Below, piece after piece: positions 25,495-34,297 of a stretch of DNA of 64,000 bases. This stretch comes from Pirellulales bacterium (lineage in GTDB: Bacteria > Planctomycetota > Planctomycetia > Pirellulales > JAICIG01), in NCBI GenBank assembly GCA_035533075.1, contig DATLUO010000135.1, positions 60,285 to 124,284 of the forward strand, in the 5' to 3' direction. Made by a program: the position numbers and the translations under genes. The notes under the pieces are model-generated. The model made no database searches. It was given only the letters and a program-made list of their open reading frames with translations, and was not told the DNA's origin. Within the stretch, counting starts at the first letter, position 1; every line of letters starts with the position of its first letter.

Positions 25495-26340
25495 ATGGAC
25501 GCGGAGCGGCCGACATCGATGATTCCCAAGCCCCGACCGCCAAGACTGAATTGCCTTTCGCTGATTCTTTTCAGCGCGGCTTTGCCGCTCCAGGGCATCT
25601 ATGCCGACGATGGGATCTCGCGGATCTTGCAGGCCTGGAACGAGCATTACGGTACGTTCGCCGAGAGCAAGCAGTATCACTACCGTTGCGTGGTCAAGCG
25701 GATCTGCAAAAAGCCCGGATTTTCGTTGAACCGCTGCCAGCTTCCCGCGGTGCAAGAGTTGGGGCTGGAAATCTTCCTGAGCGATCTGGGCCGCGAGTAT
25801 CGGTACGACAACGGCGATAACCGCCCCGTCAACATCCTCTTGATGCTGGCGCTCGGCGTCGCTGGCACGGGCACGATGCTTTACGCCTGGCGGCTGCCCG
25901 ATCTGTTCCAGCGGCCAGGCTCCCGGCGTTTCGCGACGCTCGCGCTGGCGTGCGGGGTCTTGGCCGGATGGAGCTACATCCGAATCGGTTTGGCGCCGCT
26001 TGACGTCCAGCACGACGAACATCATTTTTTTGCGATCGCGGGGTTTGTTTCGTTCGCGGCGATGGGGCTGTCGTACGCGGTGGCCCTGCTGCTGGAAGCC
26101 GACTATCCCAACCGCTATGGCTGGAGCCTTCTCGCGTTGTGCGCGCTGCTGGGAGCCTACGTGCTGCTGCGCGAATTCGAGGGCCCGCATTGGCTTTCCG
26201 CTTCCGCTCTTTTCTGGAAGGCAACCGCTCAGAAAGTCGTCGTTTATTGCCAGGTCCTGTGCATGGCGATTCAAGCAAAGGGCGGGCTCAATTGGCTGGA
26301 TCGGCGGGCGGCGAAGGACGCGGCAGGCCCGGTTCCCTAA
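25495..26340 (+). CDS. Integral membrane protein of unknown function
   Basis: A 281-residue protein. A hydrophobic N-terminus (LNCLSLILFSAALPLQGIYA) resembles a signal peptide. A polar segment of about 90 residues with four Cys (YRCVVKRICKKPGFSLNRCQ) follows, then five or six transmembrane helices from residue 105 to 265. The start is 5 bases after the parvulin stop, so it is probably in the same operon. An alternative ATG at 25519 removes eight residues. Function not recognised. The abrupt change from polar to membrane character could mean a fusion of two genes, but no junction is obvious. Confidence 0.6.
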   Translation: MDAERPTSMIPKPRPPRLNCLSLILFSAALPLQGIYADDGISRILQAWNEHYGTFAESKQYHYRCVVKRICKKPGFSLNRCQLPAVQELGLEIFLSDLGREYRYDNGDNRPVNILLMLALGVAGTGTMLYAWRLPDLFQRPGSRRFATLALACGVLAGWSYIRIGLAPLDVQHDEHHFFAIAGFVSFAAMGLSYAVALLLEADYPNRYGWSLLALCALLGAYVLLREFEGPHWLSASALFWKATAQKVVVYCQVLCMAIQAKGGLNWLDRRAAKDAAGPVP

Positions 26341-26358
26341 GCTAAAGGCCGCGGGTGC

Positions 26359-26883
26359 TCAGTCCACCGAGCCCGCGCGATCGACCATGCTGGCTTTCAC
26401 GTCCAAGGGCAGCGCGAGCGCGGTGAGGCCCGCGTTGTTCGGCTCAAGCTGGGCGGCGAAGCTGCGAAACGCCCCCGCCACCTGGGAAAACCCGAGCGCC
26501 TGCCAAGCAGTGGCGCGCAAGAAAGCAACGTCGAACGCCGGCAATTTCGCGCTGCAATGACGCAGGCAATGCAGGACTTTGTTCCAGTCGTTGCGAGCGC
26601 GTGCATCTTGCAATTCGCTTAGGTCGTCAGGCGTCACAGCCACTGCCGACTTGGCTCTTGGCGCCACCTGACCGCCCCTGCGAAGCCAATTCAAATCGGA
26701 GCTCAAGCCCGACAGGCTGCGCTGTTGGATACCATCCAATCCGCCCCAAAGCTGCGTCATTTCCTCCTCGACCGCTTCGAGGCATCCATCGGCCCGGCCT
26801 GCCGTCAGGTGTTGATGGTGTTCGAGCAGAAGTTCTGCGTAGCGGCGATACGAATCGTCGACTATTGGAGTAAAATCAGTCAT
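26359..26883 (-). CDS. Hypothetical protein, possible immunity/antitoxin partner
   Basis: About 174 residues from the ATG at 26881-26883 (MTDFTPIVDDSYRRYAELLL), preceded by GAGAG-type sequence. It is acidic, soluble and predicted helical, with no signal peptide and no family that I recognise. On the minus strand it starts only 4 bases after the natural end of the interrupted gene upstream (26888), which indicates translational coupling. Small soluble acidic proteins in this position are often immunity or antitoxin proteins, so a protective role is possible but is inference from arrangement only. Confidence 0.55.
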   Translation of the reverse strand: MTDFTPIVDDSYRRYAELLLEHHQHLTAGRADGCLEAVEEEMTQLWGGLDGIQQRSLSGLSSDLNWLRRGGQVAPRAKSAVAVTPDDLSELQDARARNDWNKVLHCLRHCSAKLPAFDVAFLRATAWQALGFSQVAGAFRSFAAQLEPNNAGLTALALPLDVKASMVDRAGSVD

Positions 26884-26887
26884 GGAA

Positions 26888-27460
26888 TCAACTCTCGTCA
26901 ATAACCCAATGCGGACGGGTCGCCGCCAAGTCCCGCTGGAACTGCTGTAATTCTACGGAAACCGGCGGAGCGATCACGCCCGCGACCGTCGAGCCGGGTT
27001 TGTGAAATAGCTACAAGCCGTTGGCGACAACCGCTTCCTCGAAATCGCCGCTTCCATGGACGAACACTCGCATGTCTTTGCCTCGGGCGCCGTTGAACCC
27101 GTCGTCGAGGTGTTCCGGGATTAGATGCGCCGGCAATCGGCGCCAGTCGTCTACAACCGAGAGCCCCTTTCGGTTTGAAAGCACTTTATTGTTTGCATCC
27201 ACATCGACATCGGCAAATCGGTCAGGCGGTTCGCGAACGGCCAAGCACTTCGACCGCTTCTCAACGCGCGGAAGGCCGTCCGTATCCACAAGCATGGGGC
27301 GAACTACCCGCGGCACCGCTTCAGTCCCTAGCAACAGGCGAACGTCTTTTGCGTGAAGTATAACACGATGGATCGTTTCCATCAAAATCACGGCGCGGTG
27401 GTTGGCAAAGAACCGCTTCGTGCCGTATTCTGCTTGGGGGCGGTCTTTTTGAGCCCTCAC
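26888..27460 (-). pseudogene. Tse2-like toxin candidate interrupted by an in-frame TAG
   Basis: The frame reads from a GTG at 27460 (ATG at 27382) to a TAG at 27011-27013 after VVANGL. It then continues in the same frame for 41 codons (LFHKPGSTVAGVIAPPVSVE ... RPHWVIDES) to a TGA at 26888-26890, 4 bases before the next gene. The continuation has normal protein-like composition, so the TAG probably replaces a Tyr codon. Segments NRKGLSVVDDWRRLPAHLIP and RGKDMRVFVHGSGDFEEAVV recall the layout of Tse2-type ADP-ribosyltransferase toxins (a late aliphatic-P strand then a C-terminal helix). That similarity is from memory and weak. If functional, it would be an intracellular toxin. Confidence 0.5.
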
Positions 27461-27477
27461 CGGCGCAGAGTTGGAAC

Positions 27478-28680
27478 GTGGGAATCTACCAAGAACTTGG
27501 CATCGAGCCGATCATCAACGCTTCGGGCAGCGTGACGCGGCTGGGCGGAGCGCCGATGCCGCCGGCCGTGCTCGACGCCTTTGGCGCCGCGGCCGCTGAA
27601 TCCGTGCCGCTCGAACAGCTTCAGGCCGCCGCCAGCCGCAGGATCGCCTCGGCGACCGGAGCCGAAGCGGGCCTGGTCACGGCCGGCGCGGCCGCGGCCC
27701 TCACGCTCGGCACGGCGGCGATTCTCACGGGCTACGACTTGCGGCGGATGGAACTGCTGCCGCACCCCGACGGCTCGTTCCCGAACGAGTTTGTCATGGC
27801 CCGCGAACAGCGCAACGGCTACGACCATGCCGTGCGCGCCGCCGGCGCCGCGCTGGTCGAAGTCGGCTTTCACGAGATCGTGGCCAATGCGGGCGTCCGC
27901 CGGGCCGAAGTCTGGGAATATGAGGCCGCTTTCAGTCTCCGCACCGCGGGCCTACTCTACGTCTTTGCTCCTGATTCACGCCCCGATCTCAAGACGCTCG
28001 TGGCGGCGGCCCATGCCCGTGGCCTGCCGGTGCTGGTGGATGCGGCGGGCGAGTTGCCGCCGAGAGCGAACCTGAAAAACATCGTGGCCAGCGGCGCCGA
28101 CCTGGCGGCGTTCAGCGGCGGCAAAGCGATTCGCGGACCGCAAGCCAGCGGCATCCTGTGCGGACGGCGCGACTTGATTGCCGCCGCCGCCGTGCAGATG
28201 CTCGACATGGACGATCACTTCGAGCTGTGGGATCCGCCGCCGGAACTGATCGACAAATCGAAACTTCCCGGCATGCCGCGGCACGGCCTGGGCCGCGGCT
28301 TCAAAGTCGCCAAGGAGCAGATCGTCGCTTTGCTCAAGGCGCTCGAACTTTTCACGGCGGGCGAATATGAGCGGCAGCGTGTCGCTCAGAGCAAACACTT
28401 GAGCGAGATCGCCGCCGCGCTGGAAGGTTGTGCGGCGCATACGTCGCTGATCGATCGGGGCGAAGACGAGCCGCCGCCCGTGTTGGAAATCACCGTCGAT
28501 GAAGCCACACTCGGCCGGTCGGCGCTGGAAGTCTGCCGGCGATTGCGTCGCGGCTCGCCGCCGTGTTATGTGGGGCATGGAAAACTGAGCGAAGGCAAGC
28601 TCGTTATCAATCCCTTGCACCTGAACGACGCCCGCACGACCGCCCTGGCGGCGCGGCTTCGAGAGGAGTTGACATGCTGA
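27478..28680 (+). CDS. SelA/DgaE-like PLP-dependent enzyme
   Basis: A 400-residue fold-type I PLP enzyme of the SelA-like group. The N-terminus is IYQELGIEPIINASGSVTRL. A cofactor-binding region (AGLVTAGAAAALTLGTAAIL) is near residue 65, VLVDAAGELPP is near residue 190, and the likely Schiff-base lysine lies in AFSGGKAIRGPQASG near residue 222. Close relatives include D-glucosaminate-6-phosphate ammonia-lyase (DgaE) and aminotransferase class V-like lyases. The motif is not that of true selenocysteine synthase even though selC occurs 14 kb away. The start is a GTG at 27478. Its stop overlaps the next gene by 7 bases, so the two are coupled. Confidence 0.8.
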   Translation: MGIYQELGIEPIINASGSVTRLGGAPMPPAVLDAFGAAAAESVPLEQLQAAASRRIASATGAEAGLVTAGAAAALTLGTAAILTGYDLRRMELLPHPDGSFPNEFVMAREQRNGYDHAVRAAGAALVEVGFHEIVANAGVRRAEVWEYEAAFSLRTAGLLYVFAPDSRPDLKTLVAAAHARGLPVLVDAAGELPPRANLKNIVASGADLAAFSGGKAIRGPQASGILCGRRDLIAAAAVQMLDMDDHFELWDPPPELIDKSKLPGMPRHGLGRGFKVAKEQIVALLKALELFTAGEYERQRVAQSKHLSEIAAALEGCAAHTSLIDRGEDEPPPVLEITVDEATLGRSALEVCRRLRRGSPPCYVGHGKLSEGKLVINPLHLNDARTTALAARLREELTC

Positions 28681-30266
28681 TCGGCTATGTGAGCGACGAG
28701 CGCTATGTTGCCTTGCCCGATGTGATGCTGGAGTGTACGCGGGAAGGCCGCTCCATCGAGGGCCGCTCTCGGGCCAGCGGCGCCGTGTACGCCGAGCTGA
28801 CGCCCGGCCAATACGAGGTCACGCTTTACAAGCAAGGCTTCGGCTCCAAGCGCCTGCGGCTCGACGTCCGGCCAGGGGAAGTCCATCAGTTTCGTTTGCT
28901 CTCCGACGGCCTGCTGGGCTACGTTTGGCCGAAATGGGTCAAGGCCGGCGAAGAAGCGGAATTCCGCGTCCACTCGACCGAAGCCTACAAGCTGGAACTG
29001 TGGCGTTACGGTCGCGAAAAAGAGTTGGTCCGCAGTCTCGGCTGGCACGACGAGCACGGCCCTCGGGCGACGATGCAGATCACGCCCGACGGCGATTACA
29101 CGCAGACGGGCGTCGGCTGGAACAAGCAAGGCTACAACATCAAGGTCCACCGCCAGTTCGTCGAAGCGCCGCCACGGAGCGGCCTGTATTGCTTCCATGC
29201 CCGAACGGCTTCCGGACTACACTTTTCGTTTCCCTGGATCGTGGCGCCTTCCCGGCCGGCGGCCAAATTGGCGGTCTTGGCCTCGAACATCACCTGGAAC
29301 GCCTACAACAGTTTCGGCGGACGCAGTAACTACATTCACGCCGACCGTTTCCCGCCCACGCCCACGGTGAACTCGCGGCAGGAATTGAAGCGTTACACCG
29401 ATCCGAATCATCTGCACTACGATACGACCGACTACGACCCGCTGTCGTTCGACCGCCCCGAGCCGATCAACTCGATCGCCTTCGACGAGAAGCCGACCGA
29501 TCCGATTGAAGGCCGGGCAGCCTGCCACCTGGCCGCGGCCGAGTGGCGGCTGTTGGCCTGGCTGGAGCGTGAAGGATTTGACTACGACTTTTACGCCGAG
29601 ACGCAATTCCACTTCGAGCAGCTCGACCTGGCCGACTATCGCGTGCTCGTGCTTTCAACGCACCCCGAGTATTGGTCGCGGAGGATGTACGTACGCCTCA
29701 AGGGCTGGGTCGACGAACAAGGGGGCAGGTTGATTTACCTGGGCGGCAACGGCCTGAACTGCGAAGTGGAGTTTATCGATCAGGCGACGATGATCTGCCG
29801 CAACGGCGACCAGCGGGAGATCGACCGCCGCAAGCTGGAGAGCCGCTTTCATCTTCGCGTGGAATCGGAAGCCAACCTGTTGGGCGTCGTCTTCACCGAG
29901 GCCGGCGCGATGACCGGCGCCCCGTATCGTGTCGTCGACGCCGATCATTGGGCGTTTGCCGGCACGGGCCTGAAGCGAGATGAGCTGTTTGGGCAAAACA
30001 GCCTTCATGGCCGCTGCCCTGGCGGCGCCAGCGCTCACGAGACCGACAAGATTTCGCCCAGCTCGCCGCCGAACGTCGAGTTGCTGGCCAAGGGCACGAA
30101 CCGCGACGACGGCGGCGCCGAGATGGTCTATTACGACACGGCCAGCGGCGGCGAGGTGTTTTCCGCCGGCTCCATCGCCTGGCCGAGCTGCCTGCTGGTG
30201 GACGAGGCCGTATCGCAGATCACCGCCAACGTGATACGCCGGTTTTTGCAGGCCGTCGGGTCGTGA
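28674..30266 (+). CDS. N,N-dimethylformamidase large-subunit-like protein
   Basis: About 530 residues from the ATG at 28674. The first 80 residues look like a carboxypeptidase-regulatory-type beta sandwich (SDERYVALPDVMLECTREGR, then GQYEVTLYKQGFGSKRLRL). The main part matches the DMFase beta-subunit domain: LASNITWNAYNSFGGRSNYI near residue 205, FDYDFYAETQFHFEQLDLAD near residue 300, LSTHPEYWSRRMY and GGRLIYLGGNGLNCEVEF near residue 350. In known systems this subunit, with a small subunit, hydrolyses amides such as dimethylformamide to formate and an amine. No small-subunit gene is seen. It is translationally coupled to the PLP enzyme and lies close to a formamidase-like gene. Confidence 0.75.
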   Translation: MLIGYVSDERYVALPDVMLECTREGRSIEGRSRASGAVYAELTPGQYEVTLYKQGFGSKRLRLDVRPGEVHQFRLLSDGLLGYVWPKWVKAGEEAEFRVHSTEAYKLELWRYGREKELVRSLGWHDEHGPRATMQITPDGDYTQTGVGWNKQGYNIKVHRQFVEAPPRSGLYCFHARTASGLHFSFPWIVAPSRPAAKLAVLASNITWNAYNSFGGRSNYIHADRFPPTPTVNSRQELKRYTDPNHLHYDTTDYDPLSFDRPEPINSIAFDEKPTDPIEGRAACHLAAAEWRLLAWLEREGFDYDFYAETQFHFEQLDLADYRVLVLSTHPEYWSRRMYVRLKGWVDEQGGRLIYLGGNGLNCEVEFIDQATMICRNGDQREIDRRKLESRFHLRVESEANLLGVVFTEAGAMTGAPYRVVDADHWAFAGTGLKRDELFGQNSLHGRCPGGASAHETDKISPSSPPNVELLAKGTNRDDGGAEMVYYDTASGGEVFSAGSIAWPSCLLVDEAVSQITANVIRRFLQAVGS

Positions 30267-30285
30267 ATGTTGACGCAGCACATGC

Positions 30286-30693
30286 TCAAGGTGCGTCGAG
30301 CAGTTCTCGCCAGTTGGCGACATCCAGCACTCGCTCGCCCATGCGATTCAGCCGCGCGACGTCGTCGATCGCGTCCAGAGATTCTTGCACCGCGGCTGGC
30401 GGCGGACCCAACCGCCGTGCGCCGATCTGTATTAGCATCGTTCGCAAGCCTTGCGCCATGCCCTCTTCGACAATCAACTGATAAGTCGTGGAATCTCGCA
30501 AATCAACCATGGTTAAAGCCTCCTGAAGCAATTTCAATTTGGAGCGCGCAACACGCATTCCGGTTAATACCCAGGCGGCCATCAACAGCCGCTTGGCGTC
30601 GGCGGGCGGGAGCTCGGCGTCCAGTCCGGCAAGCCAATCGAGCGGGTAGCGGCGGACCAGTTCTTTGAGCGTAGCGTCAAACGGGAGTGACAT
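30286..30693 (-). pseudogene. Rpn/YhgA-like family nuclease, internally deleted
   Basis: A 135-residue frame. The first 28 residues (MSLPFDATLKELVRRYPLDW) are the usual start of a planctomycete Rpn/DUF4351-like family. The rest, from PPADAKRLLMAAWVLTGMRV to VLDVANWRELLD, is the usual C-terminal helical part. The 150 or so residues in between, which hold the PD-(D/E)xK catalytic core, are absent without loss of frame. Members are thought to be recombination-promoting nucleases that move with repeats and mobile DNA. Without its core this copy cannot be a nuclease. It is convergent with the dimethylformamidase-like gene. Confidence 0.65.
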
Positions 30694-30809
30694 GTTTTCC
30701 GACCTTGGGGTAGTGTACGACGCGGTTGGATTTCGTGGGACTTGGAGAATGCAGGTCCGGCATCGCGGAAGCCAGATCGCAGACTCCGCTGCCGATCATC
30801 AGAAGGCCG

Positions 30810-31778
30810 TTACGCTCCTGACAAATACTTTTTCGGCACCTCCGCCCCGGCCACAAAGCTCAGCTTGGCCACGCGGCACATCTGATAGACGTTGATGCGG
30901 AAATCGGGACAGGTGCTCACCAGGCAATAGGCGTCGGTCGGCGAAAAGCCGTGCTCGGCGATCAGCCAGTCCATCAGGCAGACCGTCGCCTTCTCGACCG
31001 CCGTCTCCAGCGGCCGGTCGGCCCAGACGGCCACGATCGACTGTGGCTTCTCGATCCGCAGGCAGGGGATTTTTTTCTGCTTGATCAGCTCCAGCTTCAG
31101 CCGCACGGTGGCCTTCGTTTCCGCCGCCGTGCCGCTGAATTCGGTGTCGCCCTGGCTGGCGTGAACGTCGCCCAAATAGAACTTGGCCCCGTCGTGATAC
31201 ACCGAGAGCAGAACGCGGTTGCCGGGACACACGTCGCGGACGTCGAGATTGCCGCCCCAGTCGCCTTGCCCGTCGATGCTCGTCACCACTTCGCGGTCGG
31301 GCGCCACGCCCAACGTACCGACGAACGGCGTGATCGGCCACGAGAGCCGCTCGTTGAAATGCAGCGTGCCGTCGCGCGTGGTTCCGCTGGGGCCGGGCGT
31401 GTGCTTGAAAATCTTGGTCGTGTAGTCGCCCGACAGCTCCGGCCAGCGGGTCGATTCGCCCAAGGGGCCACGACGCGGGCCGACGGCGACCCAGGAGTAA
31501 TCGTCGACGGTGATGCTCTCGATGGTGACCGCGAGCACGTCGCCGCGCTGGGCGCCTTCGACCCACACCGGGCCGCCGATCGGATTGGCCAAGGCCGGCG
31601 AACGGTCGAAGCCGGGCCGCCGAGCGGGAATGGCTTTGTCGTCGGCCGTTTTGAAATAGCCGGTGCTGGCGTCGTAGGTTTCGATCTCGAAGGTTTCGCC
31701 CTCACGCACGCGCAGGAGCGGTTCGTCGCGCCAGTCGAAGGCGTATTTCTTGGCTTGTTCACGGTCGATGCGTTGCAT
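30810..31778 (-). CDS. Acetamidase/formamidase family protein
   Basis: A 322-residue protein of the FmdA/AmdA family. Recognisable pieces are NPIGGPVWVEGAQRGDVLAV near residue 65, GTLGVAPDREVV near residue 160, QGDWGGNLDVRDVCPGNRVL, and FYLGDVHASQGDTEFSGTA near residue 205, which contains the conserved G-D-x-H-A-x-Q-G-D-x-E metal-site motif. These cytosolic hydrolases convert formamide or acetamide to the acid plus ammonia. With the dimethylformamidase-like gene 540 bases away it suggests amide-nitrogen use, though the two are on opposite strands. The start is the ATG at 31776-31778. Confidence 0.88.
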   Translation of the reverse strand: MQRIDREQAKKYAFDWRDEPLLRVREGETFEIETYDASTGYFKTADDKAIPARRPGFDRSPALANPIGGPVWVEGAQRGDVLAVTIESITVDDYSWVAVGPRRGPLGESTRWPELSGDYTTKIFKHTPGPSGTTRDGTLHFNERLSWPITPFVGTLGVAPDREVVTSIDGQGDWGGNLDVRDVCPGNRVLLSVYHDGAKFYLGDVHASQGDTEFSGTAAETKATVRLKLELIKQKKIPCLRIEKPQSIVAVWADRPLETAVEKATVCLMDWLIAEHGFSPTDAYCLVSTCPDFRINVYQMCRVAKLSFVAGAEVPKKYLSGA

Positions 31779-31858
31779 GATGGGCTCCTAATTGCCACTT
31801 GTATCGGTAGCAGGCGTGCGATAGCCTCACAATCGAAGTCGGCATCGCGACAACCGTA

Positions 31859-31895
31859 AGGTGGGGCCAGCGAGCTTGCGAGCGCCGGCCCACCA
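31859..31895. repeat. REP-like element (forward arm)
   Basis: AGGTGGGGCCAGCGAGCTTG followed by CGAGCGCCGGCCCACC, paired with 31911-31952. Confidence 0.88.
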
Positions 31896-31910
31896 TGATC
31901 GACGTCGCCA

Positions 31911-31952
31911 TCGGTGGGCCGGCGCTCGCGAGCTCGCTGGCCCCACCCTACG
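31911..31952. repeat. REP-like element (reverse arm)
   Basis: ATCGGTGGGCCGGCGCTCGC followed by GAGCTCGCTGGCCCCACCCT, between the divergent formamidase and sugar isomerase genes. Confidence 0.88.
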
Positions 31953-32007
31953 TCAAATCATCGTACCGCCCGCATCGCGCCGTGCAAGCGAACCGAAGAA
32001 AGACGCT

Positions 32008-32832
32008 ATGAAATTCGCCATCTGCAACGAAACGTTCCTCGATTGGCCGTTCGACAAGGCTTTTGCATTCGCCCGCGATTGCGGCTACACGGGCATCGAG
32101 ATCGCCCCTTTCACCATCAACACCGATGCGCGAAAGATTACCGCCCCGCGGCGGGCCGAAGTGCGCAAGCAAGCGGAAGACGCCGGCCTCGATGTGGTCG
32201 GGCTGCACTGGCTGCTGGCCAAGACCGAGGGCCTGTATCTGACCACGCCGGACGTGGCGGTCCGCCGGGCGACGGCTGAATACATCGCGGAGTTGGCCCG
32301 GCTCTGCCGCGATTTGGGCGGTTCGATCATGGTGTTTGGCTCGCCGGTGCAGCGAAACCTACTGCCGGGCGTCAATCACGAAGAGGCGATGAAGTTCGCG
32401 GCCGAAGTTTTTCAGGCCGCCATGCCGACGCTGGAAGAACTCGACGTGACGCTGGCCGTCGAACCGCTGGGGCCGGCCGAGGGCATTTTCCTGCTCACCG
32501 CGGCCGACGGCATCCGGCTGATCGAAATGGTCGGCTCGTCCCATTGCCGGTTGCACCTCGATTGCAAAGCGATGTCGAGCGAGAGCGCACCGATTCCCGA
32601 TATTCTTCGGCGCTCGGCGCCCTGGCTGGTCCACTTTCACGCGAACGATCCCAACCGGCAAGGGCCGGGCATGGGCGAGTTGCAGTTCGGTCCGATTCTC
32701 GAAGCACTGGGCGAGATCGATTATCGCGGCTGGGTCTCGGTCGAGGTATTTGACTATTCGCCCGGCCCCGAACGGCTGGCGCGCGACAGCATCGAGTATT
32801 TGCAGCGTTGCGCCGAGGAAGTGGCGGGGTGA
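32008..32832 (+). CDS. Sugar phosphate isomerase/epimerase family protein
   Basis: A 274-residue TIM-barrel protein of the xylose isomerase-like/AP endonuclease 2 family. The start is the ATG at 32008 (MKFAICNETFLDWPFDKAFA). Likely metal-binding residues are Glu in LAVEPLGPAE near residue 152, Asp/His around CRLHLDCKAMSS near residue 183, His in WLVHFHANDPNRQ near residue 212 and Glu in WVSVEVFDYSPGPE near residue 245. The family covers hydroxypyruvate isomerases, tagatose 3-epimerases and 3-keto-sugar enzymes, so the exact reaction is open. It fits the sugar-acid and glycoside context around it. Confidence 0.85.
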   Translation: MKFAICNETFLDWPFDKAFAFARDCGYTGIEIAPFTINTDARKITAPRRAEVRKQAEDAGLDVVGLHWLLAKTEGLYLTTPDVAVRRATAEYIAELARLCRDLGGSIMVFGSPVQRNLLPGVNHEEAMKFAAEVFQAAMPTLEELDVTLAVEPLGPAEGIFLLTAADGIRLIEMVGSSHCRLHLDCKAMSSESAPIPDILRRSAPWLVHFHANDPNRQGPGMGELQFGPILEALGEIDYRGWVSVEVFDYSPGPERLARDSIEYLQRCAEEVAG

Positions 32833-32919
32833 GGGAGGGACCGCTGGCACGGCGCGGCTGCGCGATGTTACCATAAATCGCTTCCTTCCTTGGCACCCTC
32901 GACCTTTGGAGTTCGCTCC

Positions 32920-34290
32920 TTGAGTTCCCAGACTTCCGCGATTATTGACGCTTATCGCCGTCGTACTGTGCATTCCGCCCGGCTGGCACAACAGGCTGTC
33001 GAGGTCTTTCCCGGCGGCGTGACGCACGACGGTCGCATTCTGGAACCGTATCCGATTTACGTCGAGCGGGCCGCGGGCCCGCGCAAGTGGGACGTCGATG
33101 GCAACGAGTATGTCGATTACGCCGGCGGACACGGTGCGCTGCTGCTCGGTCACAACCACCCGCTCGTGGTCCAAGCCGTGGCCCAGCAGCTCCAGCGTGG
33201 CACGCACTTCGGCGCCTGCCACCAGCCGGAACTCGAGTGGGGCCGCTGGGTGCAAAAGCTGATGCCGTCGGCCGAGCGCGTGCGGTTCACCAGTTCGGGC
33301 ACCGAGGCCACGATGATGGCCATGCGGTTGGCCCGCGCCTTCACCGGCCGCCCCAAGATCATGCGGTTTCTGGGCCACTTTCACGGCTGGCACGATCACG
33401 CCGCCTTCGGCGTGGCGTCGCACTTCGACGGCACGCCCACGCCCGGCGTGCTGGGCGAAGTGGCCACCAACGTGGTGCTCGCTCCGCCCGGCGACGTGGC
33501 CGGCACGCGGGCGGTGCTCGACGCGCACGCCGACATTGCGGCGGCCATCATCGAGCCGACCGGGGCAAGCTGGGGCCAGGTGCCCGTGCTGCCGGACTTC
33601 CTCGAAGCGCTCCGCGAGCTGACGGCCGAACGCGGCGTGCTGTTGATTCTCGACGAGGTGATCAGCGGCTTCCGTTGTTCGCCGGGCGGAGCGCAACAGG
33701 TCTACGGCATCCGGCCCGATCTGACGACGCTGGCCAAGATCCTGGCCGGCGGTCTGCCGGGCGGGGCGGTGGTCGGCCGCAAGGAGATTCTGGGGCTGCT
33801 CGACGTTGCTGAGGCTGCTGCCACCGGCCGCGAGAAGGTGCCGCACCAGGGCACCTTCAACGCCAACCCGCTATCGGCGGTGGCCGGCTCGACGACGCTC
33901 GAAATCGTCAGCGAGAGCGACGCCTGCCAACGGGCCAACGAATACGCTGCCCGGCTGCGCGAGGCGCTGAGCCGCGTGCTGCGCGACGAGCGCATACCCT
34001 GGGTCGTGTACGGCAGCTTTTCGGGCTTCCATGTTTTCACCAATCCCCAACGGCTGGAGATCACGGCGGCCGAAATCGAAGCGGGCAAATTCGATCACCG
34101 CGTCTTGAAGGCTCCGGCGCCCAAATCGCTGGCCATGAAGCTGCGGCTGGGAATGATGCTGCACGGCGTGGAGTTGTTTACCTGGCCCGGCGGCCCGACA
34201 TCGGCCGTTCACACCAACGACGATCTGGAACAAACCGCCGACGCCTTCCGGCAGACAATCAAGCTGTTGCGGGCGGAAGGCGAGCTGTAG
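32920..34290 (+). CDS. Class III aminotransferase, glutamate-1-semialdehyde aminomutase-like
   Basis: About 456 residues of a fold-type I, class III PLP enzyme. Family pieces include FPGGVTHDGRILEPYPIYVE near residue 25, RFTSSGTEATMMAMRLARAF near residue 120, LLILDEVISGFRCSPGGAQQ near residue 235, and the Schiff-base Lys in DLTTLAKILAGGLPGGAVVG near residue 270. It resembles glutamate-1-semialdehyde 2,1-aminomutase, but lies among catabolic genes, so it may be a beta-aminotransferase or related enzyme rather than HemL. The TTG at 32920 is preferred because GGAG precedes it by about 11 bases; a TTG at 32890 is also in frame. Confidence 0.85.
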   Translation: MSSQTSAIIDAYRRRTVHSARLAQQAVEVFPGGVTHDGRILEPYPIYVERAAGPRKWDVDGNEYVDYAGGHGALLLGHNHPLVVQAVAQQLQRGTHFGACHQPELEWGRWVQKLMPSAERVRFTSSGTEATMMAMRLARAFTGRPKIMRFLGHFHGWHDHAAFGVASHFDGTPTPGVLGEVATNVVLAPPGDVAGTRAVLDAHADIAAAIIEPTGASWGQVPVLPDFLEALRELTAERGVLLILDEVISGFRCSPGGAQQVYGIRPDLTTLAKILAGGLPGGAVVGRKEILGLLDVAEAAATGREKVPHQGTFNANPLSAVAGSTTLEIVSESDACQRANEYAARLREALSRVLRDERIPWVVYGSFSGFHVFTNPQRLEITAAEIEAGKFDHRVLKAPAPKSLAMKLRLGMMLHGVELFTWPGGPTSAVHTNDDLEQTADAFRQTIKLLRAEGEL

Positions 34291-34297
34291 GAGCAAC

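Noticed and set aside
27478..28680. The PLP enzyme as true SelA (selenocysteine synthase) linked to selC
   Set aside because: The active-site segment SGGKAIRGPQ and domain layout fit DgaE-like lyases better than SelA, and it is 14 kb from selC.
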